NCBI GenBank assembly: GCA_910583765.1
Contig: CAJTYS010000004.1
Location: forward strand, 62,001-126,000
Length of the DNA stretch: 64,000 nucleotides
Source of the DNA: an uncultured Eubacteriales bacterium
GTDB taxonomy: Bacteria > Bacillota > Clostridia > Peptostreptococcales > Anaerovoracaceae
Reading direction: 5' to 3'
The notes under the pieces were generated by a model. That model had not been told where the DNA came from. It did not search any database and saw only the letters and a list, made by a program, of their open reading frames with translations. Shown in pieces: positions 8,730 through 18,069 of this stretch. Position 1 is the first letter of the stretch. Every line of letters starts with the position of its first letter. The position numbers and the translations under genes are program-made.

Positions 8730-9185
8730 TTATTCTCTTATTTTAAAAGCATCATACCCATAGTAATCCTCTTCCAGGAAACTCCACAGCTCGTCTTTCA
8801 GGTATTCTGGGTACAAAACTTCCAAATGACTTAATTCCTCTCGGGACATAAAGCGGACTTCCCGCAGGACTTGGTGCTCTTTGTCGAATTCCGGATCCAT
8901 GCCAAGTTCCAAATTTCCTCCTGTCAATTCTGCCAGAAAAAAATTCACGAACCTGTGACCCCGTTCTGCGGACACCTCCTCCACATGCCAGACCAACTTG
9001 CCCATTTTCACCTGCAGGCCAGTTTCTTCCAGCACTTCTCTGACTCCTGCGTCCCTGGAGTTTTCGCCTGCTTCCACTCCGCCGCCTGGAACCATCCAGA
9101 TATCTTTTCCATCATGATGCTGCCGCACCATGAGCACTCGTTTTTCATCATCTAAAATAATGACTCTTACGCCGCCTACCCACAT
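8730..9185 (-). CDS. Nudix hydrolase
   Basis: The 151-residue protein contains a full Nudix box, G-GVEAG-E followed by REVLEETGL (about residues 36-58), which binds the metal and hydrolyses nucleoside diphosphate-linked substrates. Substrate specificity cannot be told from sequence. Its ATG lies inside the last codons of the chromate-transporter gene (10-bp overlap) with AGGAG upstream, showing translational coupling. The pairing with a transporter is unexplained and may only reflect operon packing. Confidence 0.88.
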   Translation of the reverse strand: MWVGGVRVIILDDEKRVLMVRQHHDGKDIWMVPGGGVEAGENSRDAGVREVLEETGLQVKMGKLVWHVEEVSAERGHRFVNFFLAELTGGNLELGMDPEFDKEHQVLREVRFMSREELSHLEVLYPEYLKDELWSFLEEDYYGYDAFKIRE

Positions 9186-9745
9186 AGTATTGCTCCTATG
9201 ATGGCCATCAAAATCGTGATCTTGATGGGCCCTACTTTAAATTTCCCTGCCAAAACCAGCGTTACCACAAATATGAGACAGGGAACAAGATTGATATACG
9301 TGCTTGGCTCTTGAAACAGCTTCGTGGAAAACAGATCGCCATTTACCAATACTGTCTCTGCCACAAAGATGGCCGCCGCTCCAATGAGTCCCACTGTCAC
9401 TGGGCGAATTCCTAAAAACGCGCCCTCCAGTCCTTTGCTTTCCTTGAACTTGTCGATGAATTTCATGACAATGAGCATCAGCAGAAAGGATGGGAGGCAT
9501 ACGCCCAGGGTGGCCGTGGCCGCGCCTAAAACGCCTGCGTAGTTCAGCCCTACGTAAGTCGCCGCGTTGACAGCGATGGGACCTGGCGTTACCTGGGACA
9601 AGGCCACTAGGTTGGAAAACTCTTGGGCATTCATCACCCCAAAATCCTGAACGCTCTGAAAAATCAGAGGCAGCATAGCCAGTCCGCCGCCAAAGCTAAA
9701 GAATCCGATGCGGAAAAACATGGTGAACAAGTAAAGGTGCATCAT
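9176..9745 (-). CDS. Chromate transporter half protein (second of pair)
   Basis: The 189-residue membrane protein has the ChrA-domain signature FRIGFFSFGGGLAMLPLI, then LSQVTPGPIAVNAATYVGLNYAG and several hydrophobic helices. Its ATG overlaps the stop of the preceding half by 4 bp (ATGA). Such split chromate ion transporters work as a pair of single-domain halves; the real substrate in an anaerobe may be another oxyanion. The start at 9745 was chosen since any upstream extension runs through the first half gene. Confidence 0.85.
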   Translation of the reverse strand: MMHLYLFTMFFRIGFFSFGGGLAMLPLIFQSVQDFGVMNAQEFSNLVALSQVTPGPIAVNAATYVGLNYAGVLGAATATLGVCLPSFLLMLIVMKFIDKFKESKGLEGAFLGIRPVTVGLIGAAAIFVAETVLVNGDLFSTKLFQEPSTYINLVPCLIFVVTLVLAGKFKVGPIKITILMAIIGAILCG

Positions 9746-10317
9746 GCCTTTTTCCCCCTTTTTCCTCGAATCAGCAGCGCGAAGATCCCGATCACAGCGC
9801 CTGTCACAATGGCCCACAGAGCATTGACGCGAAAGATGCCAATGGCAATAAAGGCCAGTAATGCCATGATCCACTGGAACGGTCCTTTCATCACCTGTTT
9901 TCCCAGTTTGCAGGCGGATAAGATCACCAACCCGCAGACCGCGGCTTTGATTCCGGTAAAAGCCCCATTCACATAGGAGTTGTCACCAATGGTGCCCAGC
10001 AGCGTAACCACTGCGATAATGATTAAAAAGGAAGGCATGATGATCCCTAACGCAGCAGCTATGGAACCAGTGAGTCCACACTGGCGCTTTCCCACATACG
10101 CGGCGCAGCTGACAACCTGCGCCCCTGGCAGGGACTGGCTAATGGCTACGCAGTCGATCATCTCTTCCTCGCCCAGCCATTTTCGGTCTTCCACCACCAC
10201 CTTTTGGATCAAGGGCAACATGGCCATTCCTCCTCCAATGGTGAAAAGTCCGATCTTAAAAAACTCCCAGAACAGACTGCCATGTGTTTTGAATGTCTGT
10301 TTCCTGCTGTCCTTCAT
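9742..10317 (-). CDS. Chromate transporter half protein (first of pair)
   Basis: The 191-residue membrane protein carries the same family core as its partner: FKIGLFTIGGGMAMLPLIQ, ISQSLPGAQVVSCAAYVG and four to five further hydrophobic segments. It ends with a basic tail (RGKRGKKA). AAGGAGG precedes the ATG. It lies 23 bp downstream of proS on the same strand, and the two halves overlap by 4 bp. Known ChrA proteins exchange chromate or sulfate, but the physiological role here is open. Confidence 0.85.
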   Translation of the reverse strand: MKDSRKQTFKTHGSLFWEFFKIGLFTIGGGMAMLPLIQKVVVEDRKWLGEEEMIDCVAISQSLPGAQVVSCAAYVGKRQCGLTGSIAAALGIIMPSFLIIIAVVTLLGTIGDNSYVNGAFTGIKAAVCGLVILSACKLGKQVMKGPFQWIMALLAFIAIGIFRVNALWAIVTGAVIGIFALLIRGKRGKKA

Positions 10318-10340
10318 GCTCCTCCTTAAACAATCGCTCT

Positions 10341-12068
10341 CTATTTTTCTTTGTTCACGATCTCGATCGCTCTGGCGATTCCCTCTTCAACAGAAACTTC
10401 TTCTTTCTCCGCGTCTCTGCGCAGCTTGTATTCCACGAGACCCTGCGCGGCTCCTCTTCCCACTGTGATACGCACTGGAATTCCTAAAAGATCCGCATCT
10501 TTGAATTTCACGCCTGGCCGCTCTTTCCTGTCATCCAGCAGCACTTCCACGCCTGCGCCGCCTAATTCCTGGTAGATTTGTTCAGCCACCTGGATCTGGG
10601 TCTCATCGTCCGGCTTCATGACTGTGATGATGGCATGATACGGCGCGATGGCCATAGGCCAGATGATCCCGTTTTCATCATGATGCTGTTCCACCACAGC
10701 AGCCAGGGTCCTGGTGACTCCGATACCGTAACATCCCATGACGATGAGCTGATCTTTTTGATTTTCATCTTTGTAGACCGCACCCATGGATTGGCTGTAT
10801 TTTGTCCCCAGTTTGAACACCTGGCCCACTTCAATGCCTCTAGCGTGTTTCACTGGCGCTCCGCATACTGGACATGGGTCGCCTTCCTTTAGGACTTTAA
10901 TGTCCGTTACAATATCACCTTTATAATCTCTTCCATAATTGACGTTTTTCAAATGGTGATCCACCTTGCACGCGCCGGCGCACAGGTTTTTCAGCCCTGG
11001 GAGCTCACTGTCCACTACGATCCTGCAGTCGTGCAGGCCCACGGGACCAGTGAAACCACCTACGCATCCCGTGACCGCGCCCATTTTTTCTTCATCCGCG
11101 AACTCGATGGAATGTTCCGGTATGTCCAAGGCATTGACTAACTTCGTCATGTTCAGTTCCCTGTCTCCCCGCACAAAAGCTGCCACATAACCGTTTTCCT
11201 TGCCCTCGTCATCATATGTGACAAACAGCAGCGCCTTCATGGTCTGTTCCTGGGAAAGGCCTAAAAATCCAGCCACTTCTTCAATGGTCTTTGTTCCCGG
11301 CGTATGGACTTCTTCCATTGGAAGCTCTGGCTCTGAACTGGCTGCCGCGTCCACGCACGCTGCCCGTTCCACAGTGGCTGCCATGTCACAGGCTTCGCAG
11401 TAAGCGATCTCGCTTTCTCCTACTTCGGAAAGCGCAGTGAACTCGTGGGAATTGCTGCCGCCAATGGCTCCAGAATCCGCCTCCACAGGACGGAAGGTCA
11501 GACCGCAGCGGGTAAAGATCCGGTCATAAGCAGCATACATGTCCTCGTAACTTTTATCTAAGCCTTCCTGATCCAGGTCAAAAGAATAGGCGTCTTTCAT
11601 GATGAATTCCCTGCTCCGCATCAGCCCAAAGCGAGGCCGCGCCTCATCTCTGTACTTTGTCTGAATCTGATACAGATTCATCGGCAATTGCCGATAAGAG
11701 GAGATGTCGCTGCGGACAATGTCTGTGAAGATTTCTTCGTGGGTAGGTCCCAAACAGAATTCTCTGCCATGGCGGTCTTTCAGTCTCCATAGTTCTGGAC
11801 CATAAACAGACCATCTGCCTGATTCCTCCCACAGCTCCGCTGGCTGTACGGCGGACATATGGATCTCTTGGCCGCCGGAGCGGTCCATTTCCTGCCGAAT
11901 GATATCTTCGATTTTACGGATGGATCTCCATCCTAAAGGCATGAATCCGTATACGCCTGAAACCAGTTTGCGAATCATGCCGGTCCGAAGCAGCAGGATA
12001 TGGCTCGGAATCTCTGCTTCATTCGGTACTTCTCTCAATGTTTTTAAGTGCATCTTTGATAGTCTCAT
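10341..12068 (-). CDS. proS: Prolyl-tRNA synthetase (bacterial, with editing domain)
   Basis: The 575-residue enzyme shows class II motifs: motif 2 around KYRDEARPRFGLMRSREF and CLGPTHEEIFTD, and motif 3 in GCYGIGVTRTLAAVVEQ. Between motifs 2 and 3 lies the roughly 180-residue editing insertion (about 215-390) that removes Ala-tRNAPro, followed by the anticodon-binding C-terminus. It charges tRNAPro in the cytoplasm. The ATG at 12068 gives the usual N-terminus (MRLSKMHLKTLREVPNEAEI); AAGGAGA lies 12 nt upstream, a little far. It begins 37 bp after ispF. No T-box leader is visible upstream. Confidence 0.95.
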   Translation of the reverse strand: MRLSKMHLKTLREVPNEAEIPSHILLLRTGMIRKLVSGVYGFMPLGWRSIRKIEDIIRQEMDRSGGQEIHMSAVQPAELWEESGRWSVYGPELWRLKDRHGREFCLGPTHEEIFTDIVRSDISSYRQLPMNLYQIQTKYRDEARPRFGLMRSREFIMKDAYSFDLDQEGLDKSYEDMYAAYDRIFTRCGLTFRPVEADSGAIGGSNSHEFTALSEVGESEIAYCEACDMAATVERAACVDAAASSEPELPMEEVHTPGTKTIEEVAGFLGLSQEQTMKALLFVTYDDEGKENGYVAAFVRGDRELNMTKLVNALDIPEHSIEFADEEKMGAVTGCVGGFTGPVGLHDCRIVVDSELPGLKNLCAGACKVDHHLKNVNYGRDYKGDIVTDIKVLKEGDPCPVCGAPVKHARGIEVGQVFKLGTKYSQSMGAVYKDENQKDQLIVMGCYGIGVTRTLAAVVEQHHDENGIIWPMAIAPYHAIITVMKPDDETQIQVAEQIYQELGGAGVEVLLDDRKERPGVKFKDADLLGIPVRITVGRGAAQGLVEYKLRRDAEKEEVSVEEGIARAIEIVNKEK

Positions 12069-12105
12069 TGCTTTGCTTTGTCTCCTTTTTCCATACGATA
12101 TTGTC

Positions 12106-12588
12106 TTAGCGGCAGAGCAGGCAAACAGCCTGTGCCGCAATCCCTTCTTCTCTTCCTATGAATCCCAGCTTTTCCGTGGTAGTGCCTTTGATATTGATCT
12201 GGCTCTCCTCCACTGCCAGGACTTTTGCGATGTTCGCAGTCATATCGCCAATATGCGCTTTTATCTTGGGTCGCTGCGCCATCAGCGTCATATCCATGTT
12301 TCCAATGGCATAGCCTTTGTCTTCGATCAATGTTTTTACCTGGGCCAGCAATTCCATGCTGCATGCCCCCCGATAGGCTTCATCCGTATCTGGAAAATGC
12401 TGTCCAATGTCTCCTAAGGCCGCTGCTCCCAGCAGCGCGTCCATCAGAGCATGGACCAGCACATCCGCGTCCGAATGACCTAAGAGGCCTTTTTCAAATG
12501 GGATTTCCACGCCGCCCAGGATCAGCGGGCGCCCTTCCACCAGCTGGTGTACGTCAAATCCGATCCCAACTCTGTTTTCCATGGTCAT
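12106..12588 (-). CDS. ispF: 2-C-methyl-D-erythritol 2,4-cyclodiphosphate synthase
   Basis: The 160-residue protein has all IspF signatures: GIGFDVHQL (zinc ligands Asp and His), GLLGHSDADVLVHALMDALLG, GDIGQHFPDTD and TTTEKLGFIGREEGI. It forms the cyclodiphosphate in the methylerythritol phosphate route to isoprenoids, acting as a cytoplasmic trimer. It lies between the PIN/TRAM gene and proS. The usual partner ispD, commonly placed just before ispF, is absent from this window. Confidence 0.96.
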   Translation of the reverse strand: MTMENRVGIGFDVHQLVEGRPLILGGVEIPFEKGLLGHSDADVLVHALMDALLGAAALGDIGQHFPDTDEAYRGACSMELLAQVKTLIEDKGYAIGNMDMTLMAQRPKIKAHIGDMTANIAKVLAVEESQINIKGTTTEKLGFIGREEGIAAQAVCLLCR

Positions 12589-12607
12589 ATCCTCGTTTTC
12601 TGCTGTT

Positions 12608-13723
12608 TTATTCCCGTCTCAGGTGGGGCTTGGCAAAGATCATTCGTCCTGCCGCGGTCTGCAGCACACTGGTCACTAGAACCTTGATGGTCTTTCCAAT
12701 GTGTCTGCGTCCGTCTTCTACCACGATCATGGTCCCATCATCCAGATAAGCCACTGCCTGGTTATTTTCTTTTCCTTCCTTCACCAGGAACAAGGTCATT
12801 TCTTCGCCTGGAAGGACCACTGGCTTCACTGTGTTGGCCAGCTCATTGATATTGAGGACCTCCACGCCTTTAATGGCCGCCACTTTGTTCAGGTTAAAAT
12901 CATTGGTCACCACTTTGCCGTTCATGATCTGCGCCAGCTTTAGCAGTTTCACGTCCACTTCTGGTATTTCATCCAAAGCTTTTTCCGCAGTGGTGTTGTA
13001 AATCTCGATCCCGTATTCGCTCTGGATCTTGTTGAGGATGTCCAGTCCCCGCCGGCCCCGATTCCGCTTTAGAGAATCGGAAGAATCCGCGATATGCCGC
13101 AGTTCCACTAAGACAAATTCAGGGATCACAATGGTCCCCTCAATGAATCCTGTCTTCATGATGTCCGCGATACGCCCGTCTATGATGACGCTGGTATCGA
13201 AAATTTTCGGTGTCGCGTCGTGATTTTTTCCCTTTGATTTTCCTCCCGAAGCCGTGCTTTTTCTGGAACTGAGCCACGCGGCCCTGATATCCGGTCCCTT
13301 CCTGGTGGCAATCACTACTCCTAAGAACCCTAAAATAAAATACGTGATGATATCTAACACCACGATCACGAATGGAATGGCGATTCCCGCATAAATGCCG
13401 CTGATCAGCGAAGCGATCAGCAGCCCCGCGATCAGTCCAATGGTGCCCATCACAATGTCATTTGTGGAAATCTTCTGTAAATCTGTTTCAATGTTGTCTA
13501 CTACTTTGCTGGTCTTTTTTCCTAGAGTAGGCGTCAACCTGAAAAATATTAATCCAAAGATAATGACACAAAGCACCAGCGCAAGAACCTCTTGCGTGGT
13601 CGAAAGGTTGAGCTCATTTTTGTAGCCAGAAATATCAAGAAGAAACTGAGCTAACAAAAATACACCATAGCCAGCTATGGCGCCTACCAGAGTAAAAACA
13701 GCTCTCATTAATTTTCTCAGCAT
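12608..13723 (-). CDS. PIN/TRAM-domain membrane protein (YacL-like)
   Basis: The 371-residue protein has four N-terminal membrane helices (about 1-145). A PIN nuclease domain follows (about 165-290; IFDTSVIIDGRIADIMKTG, then VLVELRHIADSSDSLKRNRGRRGLD) with conserved acidic residues, and a C-terminal TRAM domain (about 300-365). This matches Bacillus YacL, a membrane-tethered putative RNase of unknown target. GGAGGTG precedes the start. The carD-PIN/TRAM-ispF order resembles the well-known cluster in Firmicutes. Confidence 0.9.
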   Translation of the reverse strand: MLRKLMRAVFTLVGAIAGYGVFLLAQFLLDISGYKNELNLSTTQEVLALVLCVIIFGLIFFRLTPTLGKKTSKVVDNIETDLQKISTNDIVMGTIGLIAGLLIASLISGIYAGIAIPFVIVVLDIITYFILGFLGVVIATRKGPDIRAAWLSSRKSTASGGKSKGKNHDATPKIFDTSVIIDGRIADIMKTGFIEGTIVIPEFVLVELRHIADSSDSLKRNRGRRGLDILNKIQSEYGIEIYNTTAEKALDEIPEVDVKLLKLAQIMNGKVVTNDFNLNKVAAIKGVEVLNINELANTVKPVVLPGEEMTLFLVKEGKENNQAVAYLDDGTMIVVEDGRRHIGKTIKVLVTSVLQTAAGRMIFAKPHLRRE

Positions 13724-13859
13724 CCCTTCACCTCCTTTTTTATCATATAGGAAATATCAACAAAGTCCAGCCCAGATAAAAACAATCCCGCTGTCTTTGT
13801 CGCATTTCGCTTTTTTGGGTATAGCAAAGGCCTCGCAGCCTTATTAACGGAGCTAAAAA

Positions 13860-14333
13860 TTAAACAGCTTCGTCAATAAGAATGTCGGCACTGGCCGCGT
13901 CCATGTCCCCTGCCAGGACGATCTCACTTAAAAGGATCTGCCGCGCGTTGTTCAGCATTTTCTTTTCCCCCGCGGACAGCTTCTTTGTCCGTTCTGTCCT
14001 TGTCAAGTTCCGGACCACTTCTGCCACCTGAATCACGTTTCCAGTTTTCAGCTTTTCCATGTTTTCCCGATACCGCCGGTTCCAGTTTCGGGACATTTCC
14101 GTGGAAGCAGCTCTCAGCACTGTGAGAATCGTGTTGATCTCCTCTGCGCTGATGATGCTCCTTACTCCAATCTCATCGCTGTTGTCCACTGGTATCATGA
14201 TTTTCATATTTCCATAAGGCGCCTTTAAAATATAATATTGTTTCATTTCACCTAAGATCTCTTTTTCTTCGATTTCCTCGATGATGCCCGCGCCATGCAT
14301 TGGATATACGATCTTATCTCCTATGGCATACAT
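13860..14333 (-). CDS. carD: CarD/CdnL-family RNA polymerase-binding regulator
   Basis: The 157-residue protein has an N-terminal Tudor-like RNA polymerase interaction domain (GDKIVYPMHGAGIIEEIEEK, LKAPYGNMKIMIPVDN) and a helical C-terminal domain (NRRYRENMEKLKTGN, LSAGEKKMLNNARQILLSE). Members bind the beta subunit and stabilise the open promoter complex at housekeeping promoters. It is read from a strong sigma-A promoter at 14364-14393 and is divergent from the two-component operon starting at 14565. Confidence 0.92.
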   Translation of the reverse strand: MYAIGDKIVYPMHGAGIIEEIEEKEILGEMKQYYILKAPYGNMKIMIPVDNSDEIGVRSIISAEEINTILTVLRAASTEMSRNWNRRYRENMEKLKTGNVIQVAEVVRNLTRTERTKKLSAGEKKMLNNARQILLSEIVLAGDMDAASADILIDEAV

Positions 14334-14363
14334 TTTTTACCTCCCGTCTATACCTACTATTTA

Positions 14364-14393
14364 AGTATAATTCACCATTTGGGAATCTGTCAA
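14364..14393 (-). promoter_or_regulatory. Sigma-A promoter of carD
   Basis: TTGACA (14388-14393) and TATACT (14364-14369) on the minus strand are spaced by 18 bp, about 30 bp before the carD start. The rest of the 230-bp gap to the divergent regulator is AT-rich; the plus-strand TACAAT near 14482 may serve the two-component operon but has no clear -35 box. Confidence 0.7.
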
Positions 14394-14564
14394 GTAAATA
14401 AATTGTTAATTTTATCATAAGGATTTTTTACTGTCAATAAGAATTTTAATCAAAAATTCAGGAGTTTTTGCGTTAATTATGATACAATAGCTACAGAACT
14501 TTCACAAAAGAATCACAGAACCTCTGTATTCTGTTAGACAGAAAGATTCGGAAAGGAGACGTGC

Positions 14565-15236
14565 ATGGCTAAGATACTAGTAGTTGACGATGAGCAAAAG
14601 ATTCGCGAGGTCATTCGCGAGTATTCGGAGTTCAATGGATTTGAAGTGACAGAGGCGGCTGACGGCATGACCGCGGTGGGCCTTTGCAAGCTAAACGATT
14701 ATGATCTGATCATTATGGATATTATGATGCCCAAGCTAGACGGATTCACGGCCTGCAAGGAAATCAAAAAAATCAAGGATATTCCCATCATCATGCTCTC
14801 TGCCAGAAGTGAAGAATATGACAAGCTCTTTGGCTTTGAGCTTGGGATTGACGATTATGTGGTGAAGCCTTTTAGTCCCAAAGAGCTGATGGCAAGAGCC
14901 AACGCTGTGCTGGCAAGAAAACAGGGAGGCATGCCGCAGCAGCCTCAGGAGCTGGAATTCGGCGGCCTGTCCATCAATATCGCCGCACGCACCGTGACTG
15001 TGGATGGGGAAAAAATCGAGCTGACGCCAAAGGAGTACGATCTTCTCTTTTATTTGGTGGAAAACCGGAACATCGCCCTTTCCAGGGACAAGCTGCTGTC
15101 AGACATCTGGGGCTATGACTTTTTCGGCGATGACCGGACCATTGACACTCATATCAAAAATCTGCGCAATAACCTTGGAAAATACCGAGATTACATTGTC
15201 ACATTAAGAGGAGTTGGTTATAAATTTGAAGCTTAA
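14565..15236 (+). CDS. OmpR/PhoB-family response regulator
   Basis: The 223-residue protein has a receiver domain (ILVVDDEQKIREVI; phosphoacceptor Asp in LIIMDIMMPKLDGF; Lys in DYVVKPFSPKEL). A winged-helix DNA-binding domain follows, with LTPKEYDLLFYLVENRNIAL, DDRTIDTHIKNLRNNLG and VTLRGVGYKFEA. GGAAAGGAG lies before the ATG. It overlaps the kinase gene start, so the pair is translated together. Resemblance is to PhoP/ResD-like regulators, but the regulon is unknown. Confidence 0.93.
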   Translation: MAKILVVDDEQKIREVIREYSEFNGFEVTEAADGMTAVGLCKLNDYDLIIMDIMMPKLDGFTACKEIKKIKDIPIIMLSARSEEYDKLFGFELGIDDYVVKPFSPKELMARANAVLARKQGGMPQQPQELEFGGLSINIAARTVTVDGEKIELTPKEYDLLFYLVENRNIALSRDKLLSDIWGYDFFGDDRTIDTHIKNLRNNLGKYRDYIVTLRGVGYKFEA

Positions 15237-16644
15237 ACTGGATTCGCACAGCATCAAGTTCAAAGTATGCCTATATTTCATTTTGTTCGCCGTGCTTTTG
15301 ATGACCGTGTTATGGCTGCTGCAGGTGTTCTTTTTGAATACCTTTTATCAAACCATGAAGGAACACAAAACGGAAAAAGTCACCCACAGCATTGAGCGGG
15401 CTTATGCGCAAAACGACCTCTATGGCTTTTCCGACAAAGTGGCGCAGATCGGTGAGAGCAGCGACATGTACATTTATATCACTTACATGGAAGGCCTTCC
15501 CTTCCTCATCTATGGAGGCGACAATTCTGCCCGGGATTACACCCAGGAGATGCTGCGGGTGCGCAATGAAATGGAAACCAAGCATCTGCGGTCGGTTTCT
15601 CTGCGCATTGGTGAAACCAAACACCGCCGCCGCACCCTTGCCTGCGGTACCCTGCTCCAATCTGACGATAAACCGGAAATGGTAGCTTATATCTTTTCAC
15701 CTCTGTGGCCCGTGACTTCCACCATTGAGATCCTGACCAACCAACTGGTTTACGTCACAGCGATCTCTTTGATCTTGACCTTTATCCTGGCCTGGTATTT
15801 AGCTACCAGGATCACGACCCCGATTCAAAACATCACCAAATCTGCTGGCCGGCTGGCTCAAGGGGAATACGGCGTGGTCTTTAGGGGCGGCCATTACTCG
15901 GAACTGAATAACTTGGCGGACACGCTGAATCAAGCCTCCATTGCCTTGGAAAAATCAACCATGCTGCAAAAGGATTTGATTGCCAATGTATCCCACGATT
16001 TGAGGACGCCCCTTACCATGGTGAAATCTTATGCGGAAATGATCCGAGATCTGTCTGGTGATAATCCACAAAAGCGGAATGCGCACCTGCAGGTGATCAT
16101 CGATGAAGCGGACCGCCTGAATCTGCTGGTAGGGGACATGCTGACCCTTTCCAGGATGCAGTCAGGTGCCATTGTCATTGAAAAGACCCAGTTTGACATT
16201 AAGGAAGTCGTGGAGGGCATCCTTCTTTCCTACAAATTGCTCATGGAAGAGGATGGATACGCAATCAATTTGGATTGCCCGGAAACCCTGATGGTAAGCG
16301 GCGATCCAGAACGGCTAAAGCAGGTCTTCTCCAATTTGATCAACAATGCGTTGAAGTTCTGCGGTGATGACAAGACAGTGAACGTGTCTGTAAAGCGAAA
16401 AGGCAAACACGCCCTCTGCCAGGTGCAGGACCACGGCGTGGGGATCCCAGAAGAGGAACTGGCCCATATCTGGGAACGGTATTACAAAGCCAGCACCAAC
16501 ATGGTCCGTTCCACCACTGGCACCGGTCTGGGGCTATCCATTGTCAAAGAAATCCTTTCCCTGCACAAGGTAAATTACGGTGTGGACAGCACTTTGGGAC
16601 AAGGAACCACCTTCTGGTTCGAGTTGGATGTGACGTTCAAATAA
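15226..16644 (+). CDS. HAMP-containing sensor histidine kinase
   Basis: The protein (about 472 residues from a TTG at 15226) has a membrane helix at residues 15-40 and an extracytoplasmic sensor of about 130 residues. A second helix (VYVTAISLILTFILAWYLAT) is followed by a HAMP domain, the H box LIANVSHDLRTPLTMVKSYA, N box FSNLINNALKFCGD, and G boxes GVGIPEEEL and TGTGLGLSIVKEIL. The start overlaps the regulator's stop. I prefer TTG 15226 because AGAGGAG is 12 nt upstream, whereas the TTG at 15214 abuts that site. Confidence 0.9.
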   Translation: MKLKLDSHSIKFKVCLYFILFAVLLMTVLWLLQVFFLNTFYQTMKEHKTEKVTHSIERAYAQNDLYGFSDKVAQIGESSDMYIYITYMEGLPFLIYGGDNSARDYTQEMLRVRNEMETKHLRSVSLRIGETKHRRRTLACGTLLQSDDKPEMVAYIFSPLWPVTSTIEILTNQLVYVTAISLILTFILAWYLATRITTPIQNITKSAGRLAQGEYGVVFRGGHYSELNNLADTLNQASIALEKSTMLQKDLIANVSHDLRTPLTMVKSYAEMIRDLSGDNPQKRNAHLQVIIDEADRLNLLVGDMLTLSRMQSGAIVIEKTQFDIKEVVEGILLSYKLLMEEDGYAINLDCPETLMVSGDPERLKQVFSNLINNALKFCGDDKTVNVSVKRKGKHALCQVQDHGVGIPEEELAHIWERYYKASTNMVRSTTGTGLGLSIVKEILSLHKVNYGVDSTLGQGTTFWFELDVTFK

Positions 16645-16658
16645 TTGTTTTCAGATGG

Positions 16659-16698
16659 AAAAAAGGAGCATCATCCTGCGATGATTTGCTCCTTTTTG
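16659..16698. terminator. Bidirectional terminator between converging operons
   Basis: Arms AAAAAAGGAGCA (16659-16670) and TGCTCCTTTTT (16688-16697) flank an inner TCATC/GATGA stem. With A/T runs on both sides it can end the plus-strand two-component operon and the minus-strand aldehyde dehydrogenase operon. Confidence 0.85.
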
Positions 16699-18069
16699 TC
16701 ATTTCATGAATAGTTTGATCAGCTTGATGTTCCTTTCACTGTAAGGTCCATAGCGAAAAGGCAAGTCGATCCAGGTCTTTTTGTCCACAATGCTTTTGTA
16801 GTGAGTAAAAGTGTCGAACCCCGCCTTGCCGTGGTATGCGCCCATGCCGCTTTCTCCCACGCCGCCAAAGCCCATGTGAGGCGTTGCCAAATGAATGACC
16901 GTGTCGTTGACGCACCCGCCGCCAAAAGAAAGTTCTCGCAGGAGCCGCTCTTTGACCGCCTGTTTTTTGGTGAACAAGTATAGCGCCAAAGGCGCTGGAT
17001 ATTGCCTGATGATTTCTATGGCTTGTTCAATGGTCTGAAACTCCAGTACCGGTAAAATGGGGCCGAAAATTTCTTCTCCCATGATCGGACTGTCCATGGT
17101 GACACCTGTTAGAACCGTGGGTTCCAGCCTTCTCCCCTGCCCTGCTTTGCCGCCTATGAGGACCCGTTCTCCCTCCATGAGCCTCAGCAGCCTTTGGAAA
17201 TGCTTTTCATTGATGATATGCCCGTAATCCGGATTTTCCAGGGGCCTTTTGCCAAATTGCCTGTGGATCTCCCGCTCTATATGGTATAGCAGTTTTTCTT
17301 TGATGGAGCTGTGGACCAGCAGATAATCTGGTGCGACGCAGGTCTGCCCCAGGTTCAAAAATTTTCCGAACACCAGTCGTCTTGCAGTCAAAGGAATGTC
17401 GGCGCTTTCATCTGCGACGCAGGGGCTCTTTCCTCCCAATTCCAGGGACACGGGTGTCAAATGGCGGGCCGCTTTTTCCATCACCAGCCGCCCCACTTCT
17501 TTGCCGCCAGTAAAAAAGATATAATCGAATTTTTCCTCCAGCAGCTGGGCGTTGGCTTCTCTGCCGCCTTCCACCACAGAAACCAAATCTTTAGGAAAGG
17601 CCTTCCTTGCGAGACGGCTCAAAACTCGGCTGGTGGCTGCCGCATCCTTTCCCGGTTTCAGGATCGCTGTGTTTCCCGCAGCCAGCGCGTCCACCAGAGG
17701 CCCCATTGTCAGCAGGAAGGGATAATTCCACGGGCTCATGATCAGAACGTTTCCATAAGGGCAAGGCTTCACATAGCTTTTGGCATGGAATTGAGCCAGA
17801 GGCGTTTTTACCTTTTGCTCTTTTGAAAATCCCTTTACATGCTTTTGCATAAAAGAAATTTCCTCCAGCACCATGCCCACTTCGCTCATATACCCTTCTC
17901 CAGCACTCTTCCCTAAATCCTCCCTAAGGGCTTCCAAGATCTCATATTCCATGTCCCTGATCGCCTGTTTGAGAGCAAGCAAAGAGTCCTGCCTACTTTT
18001 TACAGGCAAGGTCGCGCCAGAGAGAAAATAAGCCTGCTGTGTTTTGAGAAGCTCCTTGATGTCTGTCAT
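16699..18069 (-). CDS. NAD(P)-dependent aldehyde dehydrogenase (class 3-like)
   Basis: The 456-residue length and sequence fit class 3 (AlkH/YwdH-like) aldehyde dehydrogenases. It shows the NAD-site MSPWNYPFLLTMGPLVDAL, FTGGKEVGRLVMEKAA, general base Glu in LELGGKSPCVADESAD and catalytic Cys in NLGQTCVAPDY. It oxidises aldehydes to acids, or runs in reverse with activated acids only if coupled. The start overlaps the mobB stop by 4 bp, tying it to the tungstoenzyme operon, where AOR carries out similar chemistry using ferredoxin. Confidence 0.92.
   Translation of the reverse strand: MTDIKELLKTQQAYFLSGATLPVKSRQDSLLALKQAIRDMEYEILEALREDLGKSAGEGYMSEVGMVLEEISFMQKHVKGFSKEQKVKTPLAQFHAKSYVKPCPYGNVLIMSPWNYPFLLTMGPLVDALAAGNTAILKPGKDAAATSRVLSRLARKAFPKDLVSVVEGGREANAQLLEEKFDYIFFTGGKEVGRLVMEKAARHLTPVSLELGGKSPCVADESADIPLTARRLVFGKFLNLGQTCVAPDYLLVHSSIKEKLLYHIEREIHRQFGKRPLENPDYGHIINEKHFQRLLRLMEGERVLIGGKAGQGRRLEPTVLTGVTMDSPIMGEEIFGPILPVLEFQTIEQAIEIIRQYPAPLALYLFTKKQAVKERLLRELSFGGGCVNDTVIHLATPHMGFGGVGESGMGAYHGKAGFDTFTHYKSIVDKKTWIDLPFRYGPYSERNIKLIKLFMK

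Noticed and set aside
13827..13842. AAGGCCTCGCAGCCTT hairpin after carD
   Set aside because: Short stem with no following U-run on the minus strand; not convincing as terminator.
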